In this document: one piece after another, positions 15,480-24,413 of the stretch
Numbering within the stretch: position 1 is the stretch's first letter
Layout of the letters: every line of letters begins with the position of its first letter
Source: Paenibacillus oceani
Lineage (GTDB): Bacteria > Bacillota > Bacilli > Paenibacillales > NBRC-103111
Length of the DNA stretch: 64,000 nucleotides
Direction: 5' to 3'
NCBI RefSeq assembly: GCF_014705615.1
Contig: NZ_JACXJA010000006.1
Coordinates: 186,001 to 250,000 of the forward strand
Position numbers and translations under genes: made by a program
Notes under the pieces: generated by a model
The model's database searches: none
The model's input: the letters and a program-made list of their open reading frames with translations, nothing else
What the model was told of the DNA's origin: nothing

Positions 15480-17603
15480 CTACCGTGCGTGCTGCATCTG
15501 CATGTCCTGCTTCTGGTCTTTGTACTGCAGCTCGAACAGTTTGTAATAGTACCCTTTCAGGGCGAGCAGCTGATAATGGTTGCCGGTCTCGCGCACTTTG
15601 CCTTTGTGCATGACGATGATCTGGTCCGCGTGTTGGATCGTGGACAGCCGGTGCGCTACGATCAGCGTCGTGCGGTTTTTGGAGATCGTCTTGAGCGCGT
15701 CCTGCACGACAAGCTCGGTCTCGGTATCGATATTCGAGGTCGCCTCGTCGAGAATGAGAATTTGCGGCCGGAATACGATCGCGCGGGCAAAGGACAGCAG
15801 CTGGCGCTGACCGAGCGACAGATTGACGCCCCGCTCGCCCAGAGGGGTCGCGTAGCCGAGCGGCTGTTTGCGGATGAACTCATCCATATGCACCATCCGT
15901 GCGGCTTCCTTCACCTCATCGTCGGTAATTCCCGCTTCGTTCAACCGGATGTTCGAGGCGATATCGCCGTTGAACAGGAAGACGTCCTGCTGAACGACGC
16001 TGATCGCCCGGCGCAGCTGATCGAGCGGGAGGTCGCGGATATCGACCCCGTCCAGCCGGATCGTTCCTTTCTGAATGTCGTAGAACCGGTTGATCAGCTG
16101 AATGATCGAGCTTTTGCCGGCCCCGGTCGCCCCGACGAACGCCACCGTCTGCCCCGGCCCGATCTTGAACGATACGTCCCGCAGCACCCATTCGCCCTCG
16201 TTGTAGGCAAACCAGACATGATCGAACTCGATCTCGCCGCGCACCTGCTTCGGCAAAGGCTTCGGCTCCTCTTTGTCCACGATCGACGGCTTCTCTCCTA
16301 GCAGCTCGAATATGCGTTCCGCTCCGACCATCGCCGTCTGAATCTGATTGTACTTCTCCGCGAGGCTCATCAGCGGGTTGAAAAATTGCCGGACATAGTG
16401 AGTAAAGGCATAAACGATCCCGAACGTAATCGCCCCGTCCAGCACCGAGCCGCCCCCGTACCAGATCAGCAAAGCGATCGCGAGATTGCCGACAAAGCCG
16501 ACCGCCGGCTGGAAGACGGAGTTGATGACGGTATTGCGCATGCCCGCCTTGTAATGCTCCCCGTTCAGCTCGCGGAACTGCTCCAGCTGCCGCTCCTCCC
16601 GGACGAACAGCTGCGTAATCCGGATGCCGGACAAATTTTCGGCAAGGAAGGAGTTCAGCCGGGCGAGCAGGATGCGCATTTTCCGCTGCGCCTCGCGAAC
16701 GACGATGCGGTACCAGACGGTCAGGGCAGCCAGAAGCGGAATGACGACAAGCATAAGACCCGTCAGTTTCACGCTCATCTGCAGCATGATGATTAATATC
16801 CCGATCAGTACGATAAAATCTTTCACCAGGTTGACGATCACCTGCGAATACAGCTGGTTGAGCGATTCCGTATCCTGGGTGACGCGGACGACGAGCCGCC
16901 CTACCGGGTTGCGGTCAAAAAACGAAGCCGACATTTTGCCCAAATGTTCGAACAGTTCGCCGCGGATGCGATAAATGATATGCTGTCCGGTATATTGAAG
17001 CAGGTTCGTCTGCACATAGCTGAGCACGGCTCCCCCGATTACAGCGATCAGAAACAACGCGCCCAGCATCAGGAAGCCGGTAAAGTCGCGGTCGCGGAAC
17101 CCGGAGATCGTCGCGTCGTCCAGGTACACGGCTGGCAGCTGCACCCCTTCGCCAGTGAGACGAACCTCGCTTCCGCCGCCCTCGGCCGTCAGCTTCGCAT
17201 TCGGAGCCACCCAGCCTTCGGCCAAGTACGACCCTTCTCCGACCTCCACGATCTGGACCTTCCGGAGCGCCTCGCCGCCGGCGGATGACGCCCCGGACTC
17301 GGCTGCAGCTGCATCCAGACGAACGTAGGCCGTCCCGCCGATGACGATCGACTTGCCGTAGCTTTTTAACCGGTCCGCCTGTTCCGCTTCTACGGCGTAC
17401 ATCGGCTTATGAAGCCCGTTAATATGGTCGTCGATCGCCACTTTAATAATGTAAGGACGGGCCAGGTCGGTAACGACGATCAGAAAAGCAAGTGTTATGC
17501 ACAGCGTAATCATCTTCCAGTGCGGAATCGCATAAGCGAGCATTTTCTTAAGAAGCTGCCCGTCCTTAATATCGACTGACGTTTTCTCCGCATGAATGCT
17601 CAT
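15480..17603 (-). CDS. yheH: ABC exporter half-transporter, catalytically intact partner (YheH/BmrD-like)
   Basis: About 707 residues: membrane domain then nucleotide-binding domain. A roughly 110-residue insertion follows the first membrane helix (after DDHINGLHKPM), matching the extracellular domain known from BmrD-type subunits. The nucleotide-binding domain has Walker A GATGAGKSS, signature LSLGQ, Walker B ILILDEATSNID with the catalytic Glu, and the H-loop VAHRLST. The start at 17603 has GGAGGG eight bases upstream and its ATG overlaps the upstream stop (ATGA), so the two subunits are translationally coupled. Together they would form a heterodimeric multidrug-type exporter in the cytoplasmic membrane. 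The drug or lipid exported is not known. Confidence 0.88.
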   Translation of the reverse strand: MSIHAEKTSVDIKDGQLLKKMLAYAIPHWKMITLCITLAFLIVVTDLARPYIIKVAIDDHINGLHKPMYAVEAEQADRLKSYGKSIVIGGTAYVRLDAAAAESGASSAGGEALRKVQIVEVGEGSYLAEGWVAPNAKLTAEGGGSEVRLTGEGVQLPAVYLDDATISGFRDRDFTGFLMLGALFLIAVIGGAVLSYVQTNLLQYTGQHIIYRIRGELFEHLGKMSASFFDRNPVGRLVVRVTQDTESLNQLYSQVIVNLVKDFIVLIGILIIMLQMSVKLTGLMLVVIPLLAALTVWYRIVVREAQRKMRILLARLNSFLAENLSGIRITQLFVREERQLEQFRELNGEHYKAGMRNTVINSVFQPAVGFVGNLAIALLIWYGGGSVLDGAITFGIVYAFTHYVRQFFNPLMSLAEKYNQIQTAMVGAERIFELLGEKPSIVDKEEPKPLPKQVRGEIEFDHVWFAYNEGEWVLRDVSFKIGPGQTVAFVGATGAGKSSIIQLINRFYDIQKGTIRLDGVDIRDLPLDQLRRAISVVQQDVFLFNGDIASNIRLNEAGITDDEVKEAARMVHMDEFIRKQPLGYATPLGERGVNLSLGQRQLLSFARAIVFRPQILILDEATSNIDTETELVVQDALKTISKNRTTLIVAHRLSTIQHADQIIVMHKGKVRETGNHYQLLALKGYYYKLFELQYKDQKQDMQMQHAR

Positions 17604-19423
17604 CCGGCTTTCCCTCCTGAAGTAGCGCTCCGGACTTCGCCCTGCTCCGGCTGCTCCGATTCCCATTCATGCTTATGCAGCTCGACTGCCTCGTCCAGCA
17701 GCTGCTTATGATACAGATCGGCATACAAGCCGTTACGTTCCAGCAGCGATTCGTGCGTCCCGCGCTCGACGATGGCGCCTTCATCCAGAACGACGATCTG
17801 GTCGGCTGCCTGAACCGACGAGATGCGGTGTCCGATAATAATCGTCGTCCGCTCCTCCATAACTCCGTTCAGTCCCGACAAAATGCGGTCTTCCGTCTCC
17901 GTGTCGACTGCGGACAAGCTGTCGTCGAAGATGAGAATCGACGGCTTCTTGATGATTGCCCTCGCGATGCTGACACGCTGCCGCTGCCCGCCGGACAGCG
18001 AGATGCCGCGCTCACCGAGCGCCGTCTGGAACTGATTCGGAAATTCGATAATATTGTCGTACACTTGCGCCACCTTGGCCGCCTGCTCAATCTCTTCGTC
18101 GCGGTAAGGCTTCGGGTCGAAACCGATGTTGTCCTTGATCGTGGTCGAGAACAAAAACTGGTCCTGCGGCACGATTCCGACATTGGCCCGGAGCACCTGC
18201 AGCGGGATTTCGTGAATATCCCGGCCGTCGATGAATACCGTTCCTTTCGGCGGATTGTACAGCCGGACGAGCAGATGGACGAGCGTGCTTTTGCCGCTCC
18301 CGACCCGGCCTACGATCGCAAGGCTGCTTCCTTTCGGCACGTTGAGCGAGATGTCGCTTAGCGTAGCTTCATGGGCTTCCGGGTACCGGAACGACAAGTT
18401 GCGGATTTCGATATCGCCTGCGATCGCGGTGATCGAACGATCGGCAGCGGAATCGTCCGCTACGTCCGGCCGGGTGTTCAGAATCGCAAGCAGCCGGTTC
18501 TCGGACGCTTTGCCCCGCTGCATCGTATTGACGACCTTGCCCAAATTCTCGATCGGTCCCATCAGCAGGGACAGATACGAGTTAAACGCAACAAAATCCC
18601 CCAGCGTAATCCGGCCGCGCAGCACCATGATGCCGCCCAGCACAACGGATACGAGGAAGCTGATTCCGACTACGGCCGCGCTGAGCGCGCCGAACATCGA
18701 ATTCGACCGGACCAGCTTGCGGTTCATGGAGACGGCGTGCTCATTGTCTTTGCGGAACAGCTGGTTCTGCTCCCGCTCCTGGACGAACGCCTTCACCACG
18801 CGGATGCCGGCTACGAACTCCTGCACCCGGCTCGTCAGATCGCCGATCGCTTCCTGAACGTTAGCCGATTCTTTCTGAATCCGCTGTCTGAACCGGTAAG
18901 CGAGAACGCTCAGCAGCGGCAGCGGCAGTAAAGTGAACAGCGTCAGCAGCGGATCGATCGACGTGGCCATCGTAACGACCGTGATGGAGATCAGGACGCC
19001 CGCCTCCATCGTCTGAAAGACGCCGGATTGGGTGACCTCGCGGATGACGCTGACGTCGCTGATCGCGTGCGACATCAGGTCTCCGACCCGGCGGTTTTTG
19101 AAATATTGGGTCGACAGCGTCTCCCAATGCTTGAATAAGTCGTTGCGGATGCGCATATCAAGCAGGCGCGACAGCCGGAACAAATAAATACGCGAGGAAG
19201 AGCGGAGAATAGCGACTCCCAGACCCGCCAGCGCCATCCACATGGCGATCGTCAGCGCATGCTCGTAGGTTAGTTCCGACCGCTCCAGCTGGTCTGTGAA
19301 CGTACCCAACAGCATCGGAATGACGAGCTGCATCGCGCAAGAAATGGACAATAATGCAAAGCCGAATACATACGGAAAACGGTGCTCGCTGATGTGCTTC
19401 CAAATAATATGCTTCCTGTCCAT
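17600..19423 (-). CDS. yheI: ABC exporter half-transporter, degenerate-site partner (YheI/BmrC-like)
   Basis: 607 residues. Six membrane helices in the first 310 residues, then a nucleotide-binding domain with Walker A GRVGSGKST, signature LSGGQ and Walker B ILIFDDSLSAVD, in which Asp replaces the usual catalytic Glu. This is the asymmetry of heterodimeric exporters such as BmrCD and LmrCD, where one of two ATP sites is inactive. The next gene supplies the intact Walker B Glu but a changed signature (LSLGQ), which fits one weak and one active composite site. GGGGGA lies before the ATG. No leader peptide gene like bmrB is seen on this strand upstream. Confidence 0.88.
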   Translation of the reverse strand: MDRKHIIWKHISEHRFPYVFGFALLSISCAMQLVIPMLLGTFTDQLERSELTYEHALTIAMWMALAGLGVAILRSSSRIYLFRLSRLLDMRIRNDLFKHWETLSTQYFKNRRVGDLMSHAISDVSVIREVTQSGVFQTMEAGVLISITVVTMATSIDPLLTLFTLLPLPLLSVLAYRFRQRIQKESANVQEAIGDLTSRVQEFVAGIRVVKAFVQEREQNQLFRKDNEHAVSMNRKLVRSNSMFGALSAAVVGISFLVSVVLGGIMVLRGRITLGDFVAFNSYLSLLMGPIENLGKVVNTMQRGKASENRLLAILNTRPDVADDSAADRSITAIAGDIEIRNLSFRYPEAHEATLSDISLNVPKGSSLAIVGRVGSGKSTLVHLLVRLYNPPKGTVFIDGRDIHEIPLQVLRANVGIVPQDQFLFSTTIKDNIGFDPKPYRDEEIEQAAKVAQVYDNIIEFPNQFQTALGERGISLSGGQRQRVSIARAIIKKPSILIFDDSLSAVDTETEDRILSGLNGVMEERTTIIIGHRISSVQAADQIVVLDEGAIVERGTHESLLERNGLYADLYHKQLLDEAVELHKHEWESEQPEQGEVRSATSGGKAG

Positions 19424-19470
19424 CCTTGGTCCCCCTTGTTTTTCCTCTACTCCAGCGGTTCATGCGGATC

Positions 19471-19498
19471 TTTATAGTAAGCTTAACAAAATCTTCAA
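19471..19498 (-). promoter_or_regulatory. Candidate promoter of the ABC exporter operon
   Basis: Minus strand TTGAAG (19493-19498) and TATAAA (19471-19476) with a 16-bp spacer, giving a start near 19465 and a leader of about 40 nt. Confidence 0.5.
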
Positions 19499-19619
19499 GA
19501 AGGAGACCATGGATATCCATGCTTTAAATAATGGACTATCCGATCATAACGAAGGTAACGGACACATCAAGTATGGAGCGCTCACGTCCAACGGGATTGT
19601 GCCGAGCGAATTTGCGTGA

Positions 19620-20069
19620 TAAGAGCGGATTTGAATTTGGCCCTCATATTGATGCAACCTTCGTGTGGAGGAGGTAAGAGGGGCGGGTTTGGCTACTTGC
19701 AGGGCCAATCATCGTGAAACGGGGCGGGCACATTTATTTATGAGGGGATACGACCGATAATTTCCCCATTTTTTGGGTTATAACTCGTAGCAGCGGGCTT
19801 CGTTCAATAGCGGGTAAATAGGACTAGTTTGCGAATTCGTGATTCATCTGGACCGATGCTGCCCAAATAGTGAGTAGATAAAAGTGGGGAGTTGCAACTC
19901 ATATTGCGGACGTGACCTAAATAGCGGGTAAGATAAGAGCGGTTTGCACCCCTTATTTTAGCTTCTATGCTGATAATCCGGCGTTTGGGGGAAATTAGGC
20001 TACAAACCGCTCTTATATTTGCTTTAAACCCGTTTTGCGACTAAATAAGGGGTATAAACCGCTCTTAAC
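19620..20069. repeat. Intergenic palindromic and degenerate direct repeats
   Basis: Between the exporter promoter and 20289 no gene can be supported. At 19932-19961 and 20041-20069 two arms of about 30 bp (GATAAGAGCGGTTT...CCCCTTATTT) are inverted copies of each other, and a third partial arm ACAAACCGCTCTTAT lies at 20002-20016. Upstream, AATAGCGGGTAA-type strings recur near 19807, 19867 and 19918, each followed by a GATAAGAGCGG-like string, and a further GATAAGAGCGG is at 19618. This looks like a family of intergenic repeats or a decayed miniature element. Confidence 0.6.
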
Positions 20070-20289
20070 GTGGCGCTATCTTGTGCCGATGGGGAAGTGA
20101 CCGTGGAGAAGAGCCAAAAGTGGCATTGGGTGGAGACATTTCGAGAGAGGGCATTGGGAGGGGGAATACAAACTGAGGCGTTCGAGCCTGCCGGTCATTC
20201 GCCGTGTCGCCTTCCCGGCACCCGCCATACAATACGAGCGGACATCCAAACCTCCCGCAAACGTCCGTTTCAACTTGGTTGACTCTATA

Positions 20290-20574
20290 TCAGATCGTCC
20301 GGCGAAAATGCCAAATATGCACCTTGGCCAAACCTCCGGACACGAAGTCGGCCAAACCGGACCATGACGGATCGCCCGTCTCCAGCCGCCTGATCTTGAA
20401 CGACCGGTACCCGTCCTCATCGAAACCGCGCCACTGCTCGACGAACAGTCCGGGCTGATCCGACCCTTCATAAAGCTCGAACCGGACGTCTCCGTCTGCA
20501 GCCGACTTGATCCAGCTCATGTATGCGTCCCGCTTATCCGGGAACACTTTATATTCAATAAAAATAATATCCAT
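20290..20574 (-). CDS. Hypothetical 94-residue protein, possibly ferredoxin-like fold
   Basis: Not recognised with certainty. The sequence (MDIIFIEYKVFPDKRDAYMSWIK, FELYEGSDQPGLFVEQWRGFD, FKIRRLETGD) has the beta-alpha-beta-beta pattern and Trp-rich strands of small dimeric alpha/beta-barrel proteins such as the antibiotic-monooxygenase-like (ABM) family. No signal or membrane segment. The site GGCGGGA precedes the ATG. It is divergent from yfhP across a 90-bp AT-rich gap. Confidence 0.6.
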   Translation of the reverse strand: MDIIFIEYKVFPDKRDAYMSWIKSAADGDVRFELYEGSDQPGLFVEQWRGFDEDGYRSFKIRRLETGDPSWSGLADFVSGGLAKVHIWHFRRTI

Positions 20575-20662
20575 AAAATCCCGCCCAATTCGTTTTATAT
20601 TTTTTATTTTAACGCCAGTCGTGTTATGATAACAAGGAAGACCGATGAGGAGGAGACATCTT

Positions 20663-21652
20663 TTGGATACTGGAACGCATCTGGTAGTCGGACTCGGTTT
20701 GGCCGGATTGGCCTATGTGGATCCCGCAGTCGCATCTGACTCCGCTTTGGCTACCGCCGTATTGATCGGAACCGTGCTTGGCTCTCAGGCACCCGACCTG
20801 GACGGGCTGCTGCGCTTCCGCAGCAACGCGTCGTACATTCGCAACCATCGCGGAAAATCACACAGTCTGCCCGCCGTCGCCATCTGGACCGCCTTGATTA
20901 CGCTTATGCTAGCCGTCTTGTTTAGGGGCGTTTCCGTACCGCACCTCGCTCTATGGGTGTTTATCGCCGTAGCGTTTCACGTGTTCAGCGATTTGTTCAA
21001 CACTTACGGTACACAAGCATTCCGGCCCATTACGGAAAAGTGGATTTCATGGAACATTATTCACATTTTCGATCCGGTCATCTTCTCGTCCCATTTGATC
21101 GCGATATTTATGTGGTCGGTTCATATGGCCCCGCCCGCTCAAATTTTTACGGTACTTTACGGACTGCTGGCTCTGTATTATGTATGGAGGACGATCGTAC
21201 ATTTCGGCGTGGCCAGGCGGCTTAAGCTGCAGGACCCTCAGTACGCTCCGACGCACCGATACATTTTAATACCGACGATCCATCTGTACGCATGGAATGT
21301 GGTAAAAGAGACGGAGCCGAATCATTACACGATCGGCGAATTCCGCAACAACAAGCTTCGCTGGGTCGACAAAGTCCGTTGTCACGACCATGCGGCGATC
21401 GACGCAACCAAGAGCCATCCGGACGTAGCCGCGTTTCTGTACTTCACCTCTACGGCTTGCGCCGAAGTGAAGGAACATTCCTGGGGTTATGAGGTCCGCT
21501 GGACCGACGTTCGCTACCGCCACCGCAAGCAGTACCCGTTCGTAGCCGTCGTATTGATGGATAAAGAGCTTCGCGCGATCGACTCGTATGTAGGATGGCG
21601 CAGCGAAGGACGTGTCGAGAAGAAGCTGAAGATCAGCACGTATAACCCTTAA
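20663..21652 (+). CDS. yfhP: Membrane metal-dependent hydrolase family protein, YfhP-like
   Basis: About 330 residues in the YbcI/DUF457 family of integral membrane proteins, known in Bacillus as YfhP and often near mutY. N-terminal MDTGTHLVVGLGLAGLA, then GTVLGSQAPDLDGLLRF and NHRGKSHSLPA carry the conserved His and Asp residues thought to bind metal; HVFSDLFNTYGTQAF is another family block. Four membrane segments lie in the first 190 residues, followed by a soluble C-terminal region. The start was set at the TTG at 20663: AGGAGG sits nine bases upstream, and the ATG at 20645 would place that ribosome site inside the gene. The substrate is unknown. Confidence 0.82.
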   Translation: MDTGTHLVVGLGLAGLAYVDPAVASDSALATAVLIGTVLGSQAPDLDGLLRFRSNASYIRNHRGKSHSLPAVAIWTALITLMLAVLFRGVSVPHLALWVFIAVAFHVFSDLFNTYGTQAFRPITEKWISWNIIHIFDPVIFSSHLIAIFMWSVHMAPPAQIFTVLYGLLALYYVWRTIVHFGVARRLKLQDPQYAPTHRYILIPTIHLYAWNVVKETEPNHYTIGEFRNNKLRWVDKVRCHDHAAIDATKSHPDVAAFLYFTSTACAEVKEHSWGYEVRWTDVRYRHRKQYPFVAVVLMDKELRAIDSYVGWRSEGRVEKKLKISTYNP

Positions 21653-21756
21653 GCACATACCGGCCCGGAATATCGGGTATGTCGGCCCCTTATCCTATGC
21701 TGGAAAAAGAAGTTCCGGCGCGGGCTCCGGAAGAACTGCGAAGTTGTATCGTTTCA

Positions 21757-21790
21757 GGAAAAAAAGCGCGAGAAGCGCTTCTTTTTCTTG
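21757..21790. terminator. Terminator between yfhP and the spore protein gene
   Basis: AAGCGC and GCGCTT form a short stem with A and T runs on both sides (AAAAAAAGCGC to GCGCTTCTTTTT), so it can act on the yfhP transcript and possibly in reverse. Confidence 0.65.
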
Positions 21791-21852
21791 TTGGCGATAT
21801 TTTCGGGCATACGCGCGTGCGACCCGTGTCCGGCACGATTCCCTAATCAATA

Positions 21853-21886
21853 GGAAAGCTCAAGGGACTCGGTCCCTTGAGCTTGT
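21853..21886 (-). terminator. Terminator of the minus-strand ssp gene
   Basis: A 12-bp perfect stem AGCTCAAGGGAC/GTCCCTTGAGCT with a 3-base loop, followed on the minus strand by TTTCCTATT. Confidence 0.75.
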
Positions 21887-21915
21887 TCAACGCTTATGCG
21901 AGGCTGACCCGGCGA

Positions 21916-22140
21916 TTAGCGTGCGCCGCCGGACAGTTGTTGCTCGGCGATTTGCACCAGACGGCGGGTAATATGTCCTCCGATCGCACCTGCGTCGCGA
22001 GTAGCCATGTAACCCATGTAACCGTCTTGCGGAATTTGAATGCCGAGCTCTTGAGCCACTTCATACTTCATTTGGTCCAGAGCTGCGTTTGCTTGAGGGA
22101 CTACCAGAGAGTTGCTGCTGCGAGATTGACCTTTTGCCAT
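21916..22140 (-). CDS. Alpha/beta-type small acid-soluble spore protein
   Basis: 74 residues. DNA-coating protein of the spore core; binds in the minor groove, shifts DNA to an A-like form and is degraded at germination by the GPR protease. The family signature is complete: NSLVVPQANAALDQMKYEVAQELGI (GPR site at YE-VA), GYMGYMATRDAGAIGG, ITRRLVQIAEQQL. A close paralogue on the other strand (31198-31425) differs at only a few positions. AAAGGAG lies upstream with a long spacer, and a sigma-G-type promoter is at 22206-22234. Confidence 0.96.
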   Translation of the reverse strand: MAKGQSRSSNSLVVPQANAALDQMKYEVAQELGIQIPQDGYMGYMATRDAGAIGGHITRRLVQIAEQQLSGGAR

Positions 22141-22186
22141 AATAATGATGCGCTCCTTTCAATCTGCGTTCATGTTTGTAAAGGTG

Positions 22187-22204
22187 GTTTGCAAGCTTGC
22201 AAAC
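22187..22204. repeat. 18-bp perfect palindrome at the ssp transcription start
   Basis: GTTTGCAAGCTTGCAAAC reads the same on both strands and lies just downstream of the sigma-G -10 box, covering the likely start site. It could form a hairpin at the 5' end of the mRNA or bind a protein. Confidence 0.7.
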
Positions 22205-22205
22205 T

Positions 22206-22234
22206 TATTATGTTACGTAGAACGAAATATATGC
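22206..22234 (-). promoter_or_regulatory. Sigma-G-type promoter of the minus-strand ssp gene
   Basis: Minus strand GCATA (22230-22234), 17-bp spacer, CATAATA (22206-22212). Both boxes fit the forespore sigma-G consensus (GHATR and CATWHTA). The stretch from here to 22470 contains no other feature that I can support. Confidence 0.75.
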
Positions 22235-22482
22235 GCGAGGTTTATAAAAAACTTTCGAAGTTTTTCTGGTGCGGAATCCCCCCGTAATCCGATCGCTTGT
22301 CCGGCTTCGGATTCGTAGGTTTATATGTACCGCTGTACGGTTTCGCAGTTCGAAAGCTTATAAGCTTCCGCCCGGGCCGTCGGTAAAGCGTCCCTTTGCT
22401 TAATCCTTTGCCGCTGCAGTCCATACTCCTTTTCGTTCAAGCGCAAAGGCTGTACACTTTAAAGTAGAAACGGGGTGAAAGC

Positions 22483-22695
22483 ATGAGTCGCACACTCGCT
22501 TTACTGTTCGCATTTGTCGGCACGTTCCTGCTGGTCGGCATAGGCGCCGCTCTCAGCTACCGCAGCCTGCTCGGCGCGCTGCTCCTGGCTGTTGTCTCCA
22601 TCGCCTTTATCGGCTGGGGCTTCGTCCTCAAAGCCAAACTTCGCCGCAAAAACGAAGCCCGGGCGGATTCAAGCGCGGAACCTAAACAACCGTAA
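22483..22695 (+). CDS. Small two-helix membrane protein (DUF5325/YlaF-like)
   Basis: 70 residues: a first helix LLFAFVGTFLLVGIGAAL, a turn YRSL, a second helix LLGALLLAVVSIAFIGWGFVL, then a charged cytoplasmic tail KAKLRRKNEAR. Size and layout match the short YlaF/DUF5325 proteins of Bacillales, whose function is unknown. GGGGTG lies before the ATG and a terminator follows immediately, so it is a single-gene unit. Confidence 0.7.
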   Translation: MSRTLALLFAFVGTFLLVGIGAALSYRSLLGALLLAVVSIAFIGWGFVLKAKLRRKNEARADSSAEPKQP

Positions 22696-22724
22696 CCGAT
22701 GAAAGATCGGCTACGGTTTTTTTT
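22689..22724 (+). terminator. Terminator of the small membrane protein gene
   Basis: CCGTAACCGAT and ATCGGCTACGG pair around a GAAAG loop and are followed by eight T. Confidence 0.9.
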
Positions 22725-22866
22725 CGAATCTGGCATCCGTGTCGGGCCAAGCTCCACTTTTTCCGCCCCCAAGCAAAACTACCGTTTACGCAAGGACAGT
22801 CGTTATGGATAAGGGTTCGTTTAGCCGCCCAGAACCTATTTAGTTGAATCCAGCATCGCTTAACGC

Positions 22867-23850
22867 TTACGGTTTCACGAAGCCCATCTTCTCTTTAACG
22901 CCTCTTAACGTCTCGTTCGCGATAACCGATGCCTGCTCGGCGCCTTGACGCAAAATCGTTCTCAGCTCGCCGGAGCTGCGGATGTCGCGATAACGCTGCT
23001 GCAGCGGCTCAAGTGCGCCTACGACCGCCTCAGCCAAATCTTTTTTGAACGGTCCGTATCCGAGTCCGTCGTATTTCGCTTCAATCTCGGCGATACTCAG
23101 ATCGGCACAATGCGAATAGATGCTCATCAAGTTGCTCACTTCCGGCTTATTCGCCGGATCGTACTTGATTTCCCGCCCGGAGTCGGTTACAGCCCGGCTG
23201 ATTTTTTTGCGGATCACGTCCGGTTCGTCGAGCAGGGCGATGGAGCTTCCCGGATTCGGGTTGCTCTTGCTCATCTTCTTGGACGCATCGTCCAGCGACA
23301 TGATGCGGGCGCCCACCTGCGGAATGTACGGCTCCGGTACGATGAACTGCTCGCCGAACCGCTTGTTGAACCGGTGGGCCAGGTCCCGCGTAATCTCAAG
23401 ATGCTGCTTCTGGTCGTCACCTACCGGTACGAGATCCGCGTTGTACAGCAAAATGTCGGCGGCCATCAGCGCAGGATAGGTGAACAGGCCGGCCCCTACC
23501 GATTCCTTGCCTTCCGACTTGTCCTTGAACTGGGTCATCCGTTCCAGCTCGCCCATATACACAAGCGTCGTCATCAGCCAGCCAAGCTCGGCATGGGCGG
23601 AGACATGGGATTGCAGGAACACGCTCGCCTTCGCCGGATCGATCCCTGCCGCCAGGAACAGAGCCGCTACCGTTTCGGTTTGTTCGTGCAGAGCAGCCGG
23701 TTCCTGAGGAACCGTGATCGCATGCAGATCTACGACCATAAAATAACATTGATGATCATGCTGCAGCTTTACAAAGTTTTTCATCGCGCCAATATAATTG
23801 CCAAGCGTCAAATTACCGCTCGGCTGAATACCGGACAATACGCGTTTCAT
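22867..23850 (-). CDS. trpS: Tryptophanyl-tRNA synthetase
   Basis: 327 residues. Class I aminoacyl-tRNA synthetase joining tryptophan to tRNA-Trp in the cytoplasm. The N-terminal VLSGIQPSGNLTLGNYIGAM contains the HIGH-like motif (here LGNY), PVGDDQKQHLEITRDLAHRFN is the tryptophan pocket region, and KMSKSNP is the KMSKS loop that drives ATP activation. The start at 23850 has GGAGG eight bases upstream; the frame extends to 23898 but that part lies in the leader. A T-box riboswitch directly precedes it, which explains control by uncharged tRNA-Trp. Confidence 0.97.
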   Translation of the reverse strand: MKRVLSGIQPSGNLTLGNYIGAMKNFVKLQHDHQCYFMVVDLHAITVPQEPAALHEQTETVAALFLAAGIDPAKASVFLQSHVSAHAELGWLMTTLVYMGELERMTQFKDKSEGKESVGAGLFTYPALMAADILLYNADLVPVGDDQKQHLEITRDLAHRFNKRFGEQFIVPEPYIPQVGARIMSLDDASKKMSKSNPNPGSSIALLDEPDVIRKKISRAVTDSGREIKYDPANKPEVSNLMSIYSHCADLSIAEIEAKYDGLGYGPFKKDLAEAVVGALEPLQQRYRDIRSSGELRTILRQGAEQASVIANETLRGVKEKMGFVKP

Positions 23851-23878
23851 TTCGAGCTCCTCCTTTTCGTCAGAAAAA

Positions 23879-24155
23879 ACAAAAAACCCCCGCCGCAAGG
23901 GACGAGAGGTCGTGGTACCACCCTAATTCGTTTTACGTCCGGGCACAAGTCGCCTTCATACGTAAAACCTTAGACGTTCCGGTAACGGGGAACTGCCGTT
24001 CCGCCTACTCCAAAGCGCCGCCTTAAAGGCAGCGTCCGTTTCGGCTTCATGCTCCAGGACCCATTCGGACGACGCTCCGCACCGGTTTTGCAGCACCAAC
24101 CGGCTCTCTGCAGCGGGAAATCGTCATCCTACTTGCTCCTGTCATCGCTTGCTTC
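23879..24155 (-). ncRNA. T-box riboswitch controlling trpS
   Basis: On the minus strand the T-box core AGGGTGGTACCACG is followed by the terminator arm GTCCCTTGCGGCGGGGGT and a T run ending near 23879. Upstream stem I features are visible: AGAGAG and GGTTGGTGCTGC-AAAACCGG near 24080-24108, and a GAATGGGTCCTGGAG segment near 24050-24066 that offers UGG as the specifier codon, matching the gene. Uncharged tRNA would pair with the specifier and the UGGU bulge to stabilise the antiterminator. The first stem begins within about 20 nt of the rpmG stop codon. Confidence 0.92.
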
Positions 24156-24173
24156 TTGCTTATTGCCTGCGGA

Positions 24174-24323
24174 TTAGCGGGTTTCGCGGTGAAGAGTGTA
24201 CTTCTTCAGGCGAGGGCAATATTTTTTCATCTCGATCCGTTGCGGATGAGTCTTCTTGTTCTTCGAAGTCGTGTAATTGCGATCACCGGATTCGGTGCAC
24301 GCCAAAGTAACGATAACGCGCAT
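24174..24323 (-). CDS. rpmG: 50S ribosomal protein L33, form without zinc cysteines
   Basis: 49 residues: [43 protein letters not shown]. Each of the two CxxC pairs of zinc-binding L33 has only one cysteine here (ACTES and YCPRL), so this is the zinc-independent (C-minus) type that in Bacillus-type bacteria can replace the zinc form when zinc is short. GGAGG lies nine bases before the ATG. It has its own strong promoter, and no terminator separates it from the trpS T-box leader 20 nt downstream. Confidence 0.95.
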   Translation of the reverse strand: MRVIVTLACTESGDRNYTTSKNKKTHPQRIEMKKYCPRLKKYTLHRETR

Positions 24324-24413
24324 CTTACGCACCTCCTTTTCTATCGAACGCCAAATAGCCCGCAAATCATGCGGAAAGGTCCGCTAATTTTCAACTATGA
24401 CAGCATAACATCT

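Noticed and set aside
19509-19619. 36-codon plus-strand frame with AAGGAG before its ATG, divergent from the ABC exporter
   Set aside because: The peptide has no recognisable feature and the site may be chance; it overlaps the exporter promoter region on the other strand. Kept only as a possibility.
22945-23973. Long plus-strand frame across trpS and its T-box
   Set aside because: It runs through the T-box structure and antisense to a well-conserved synthetase.
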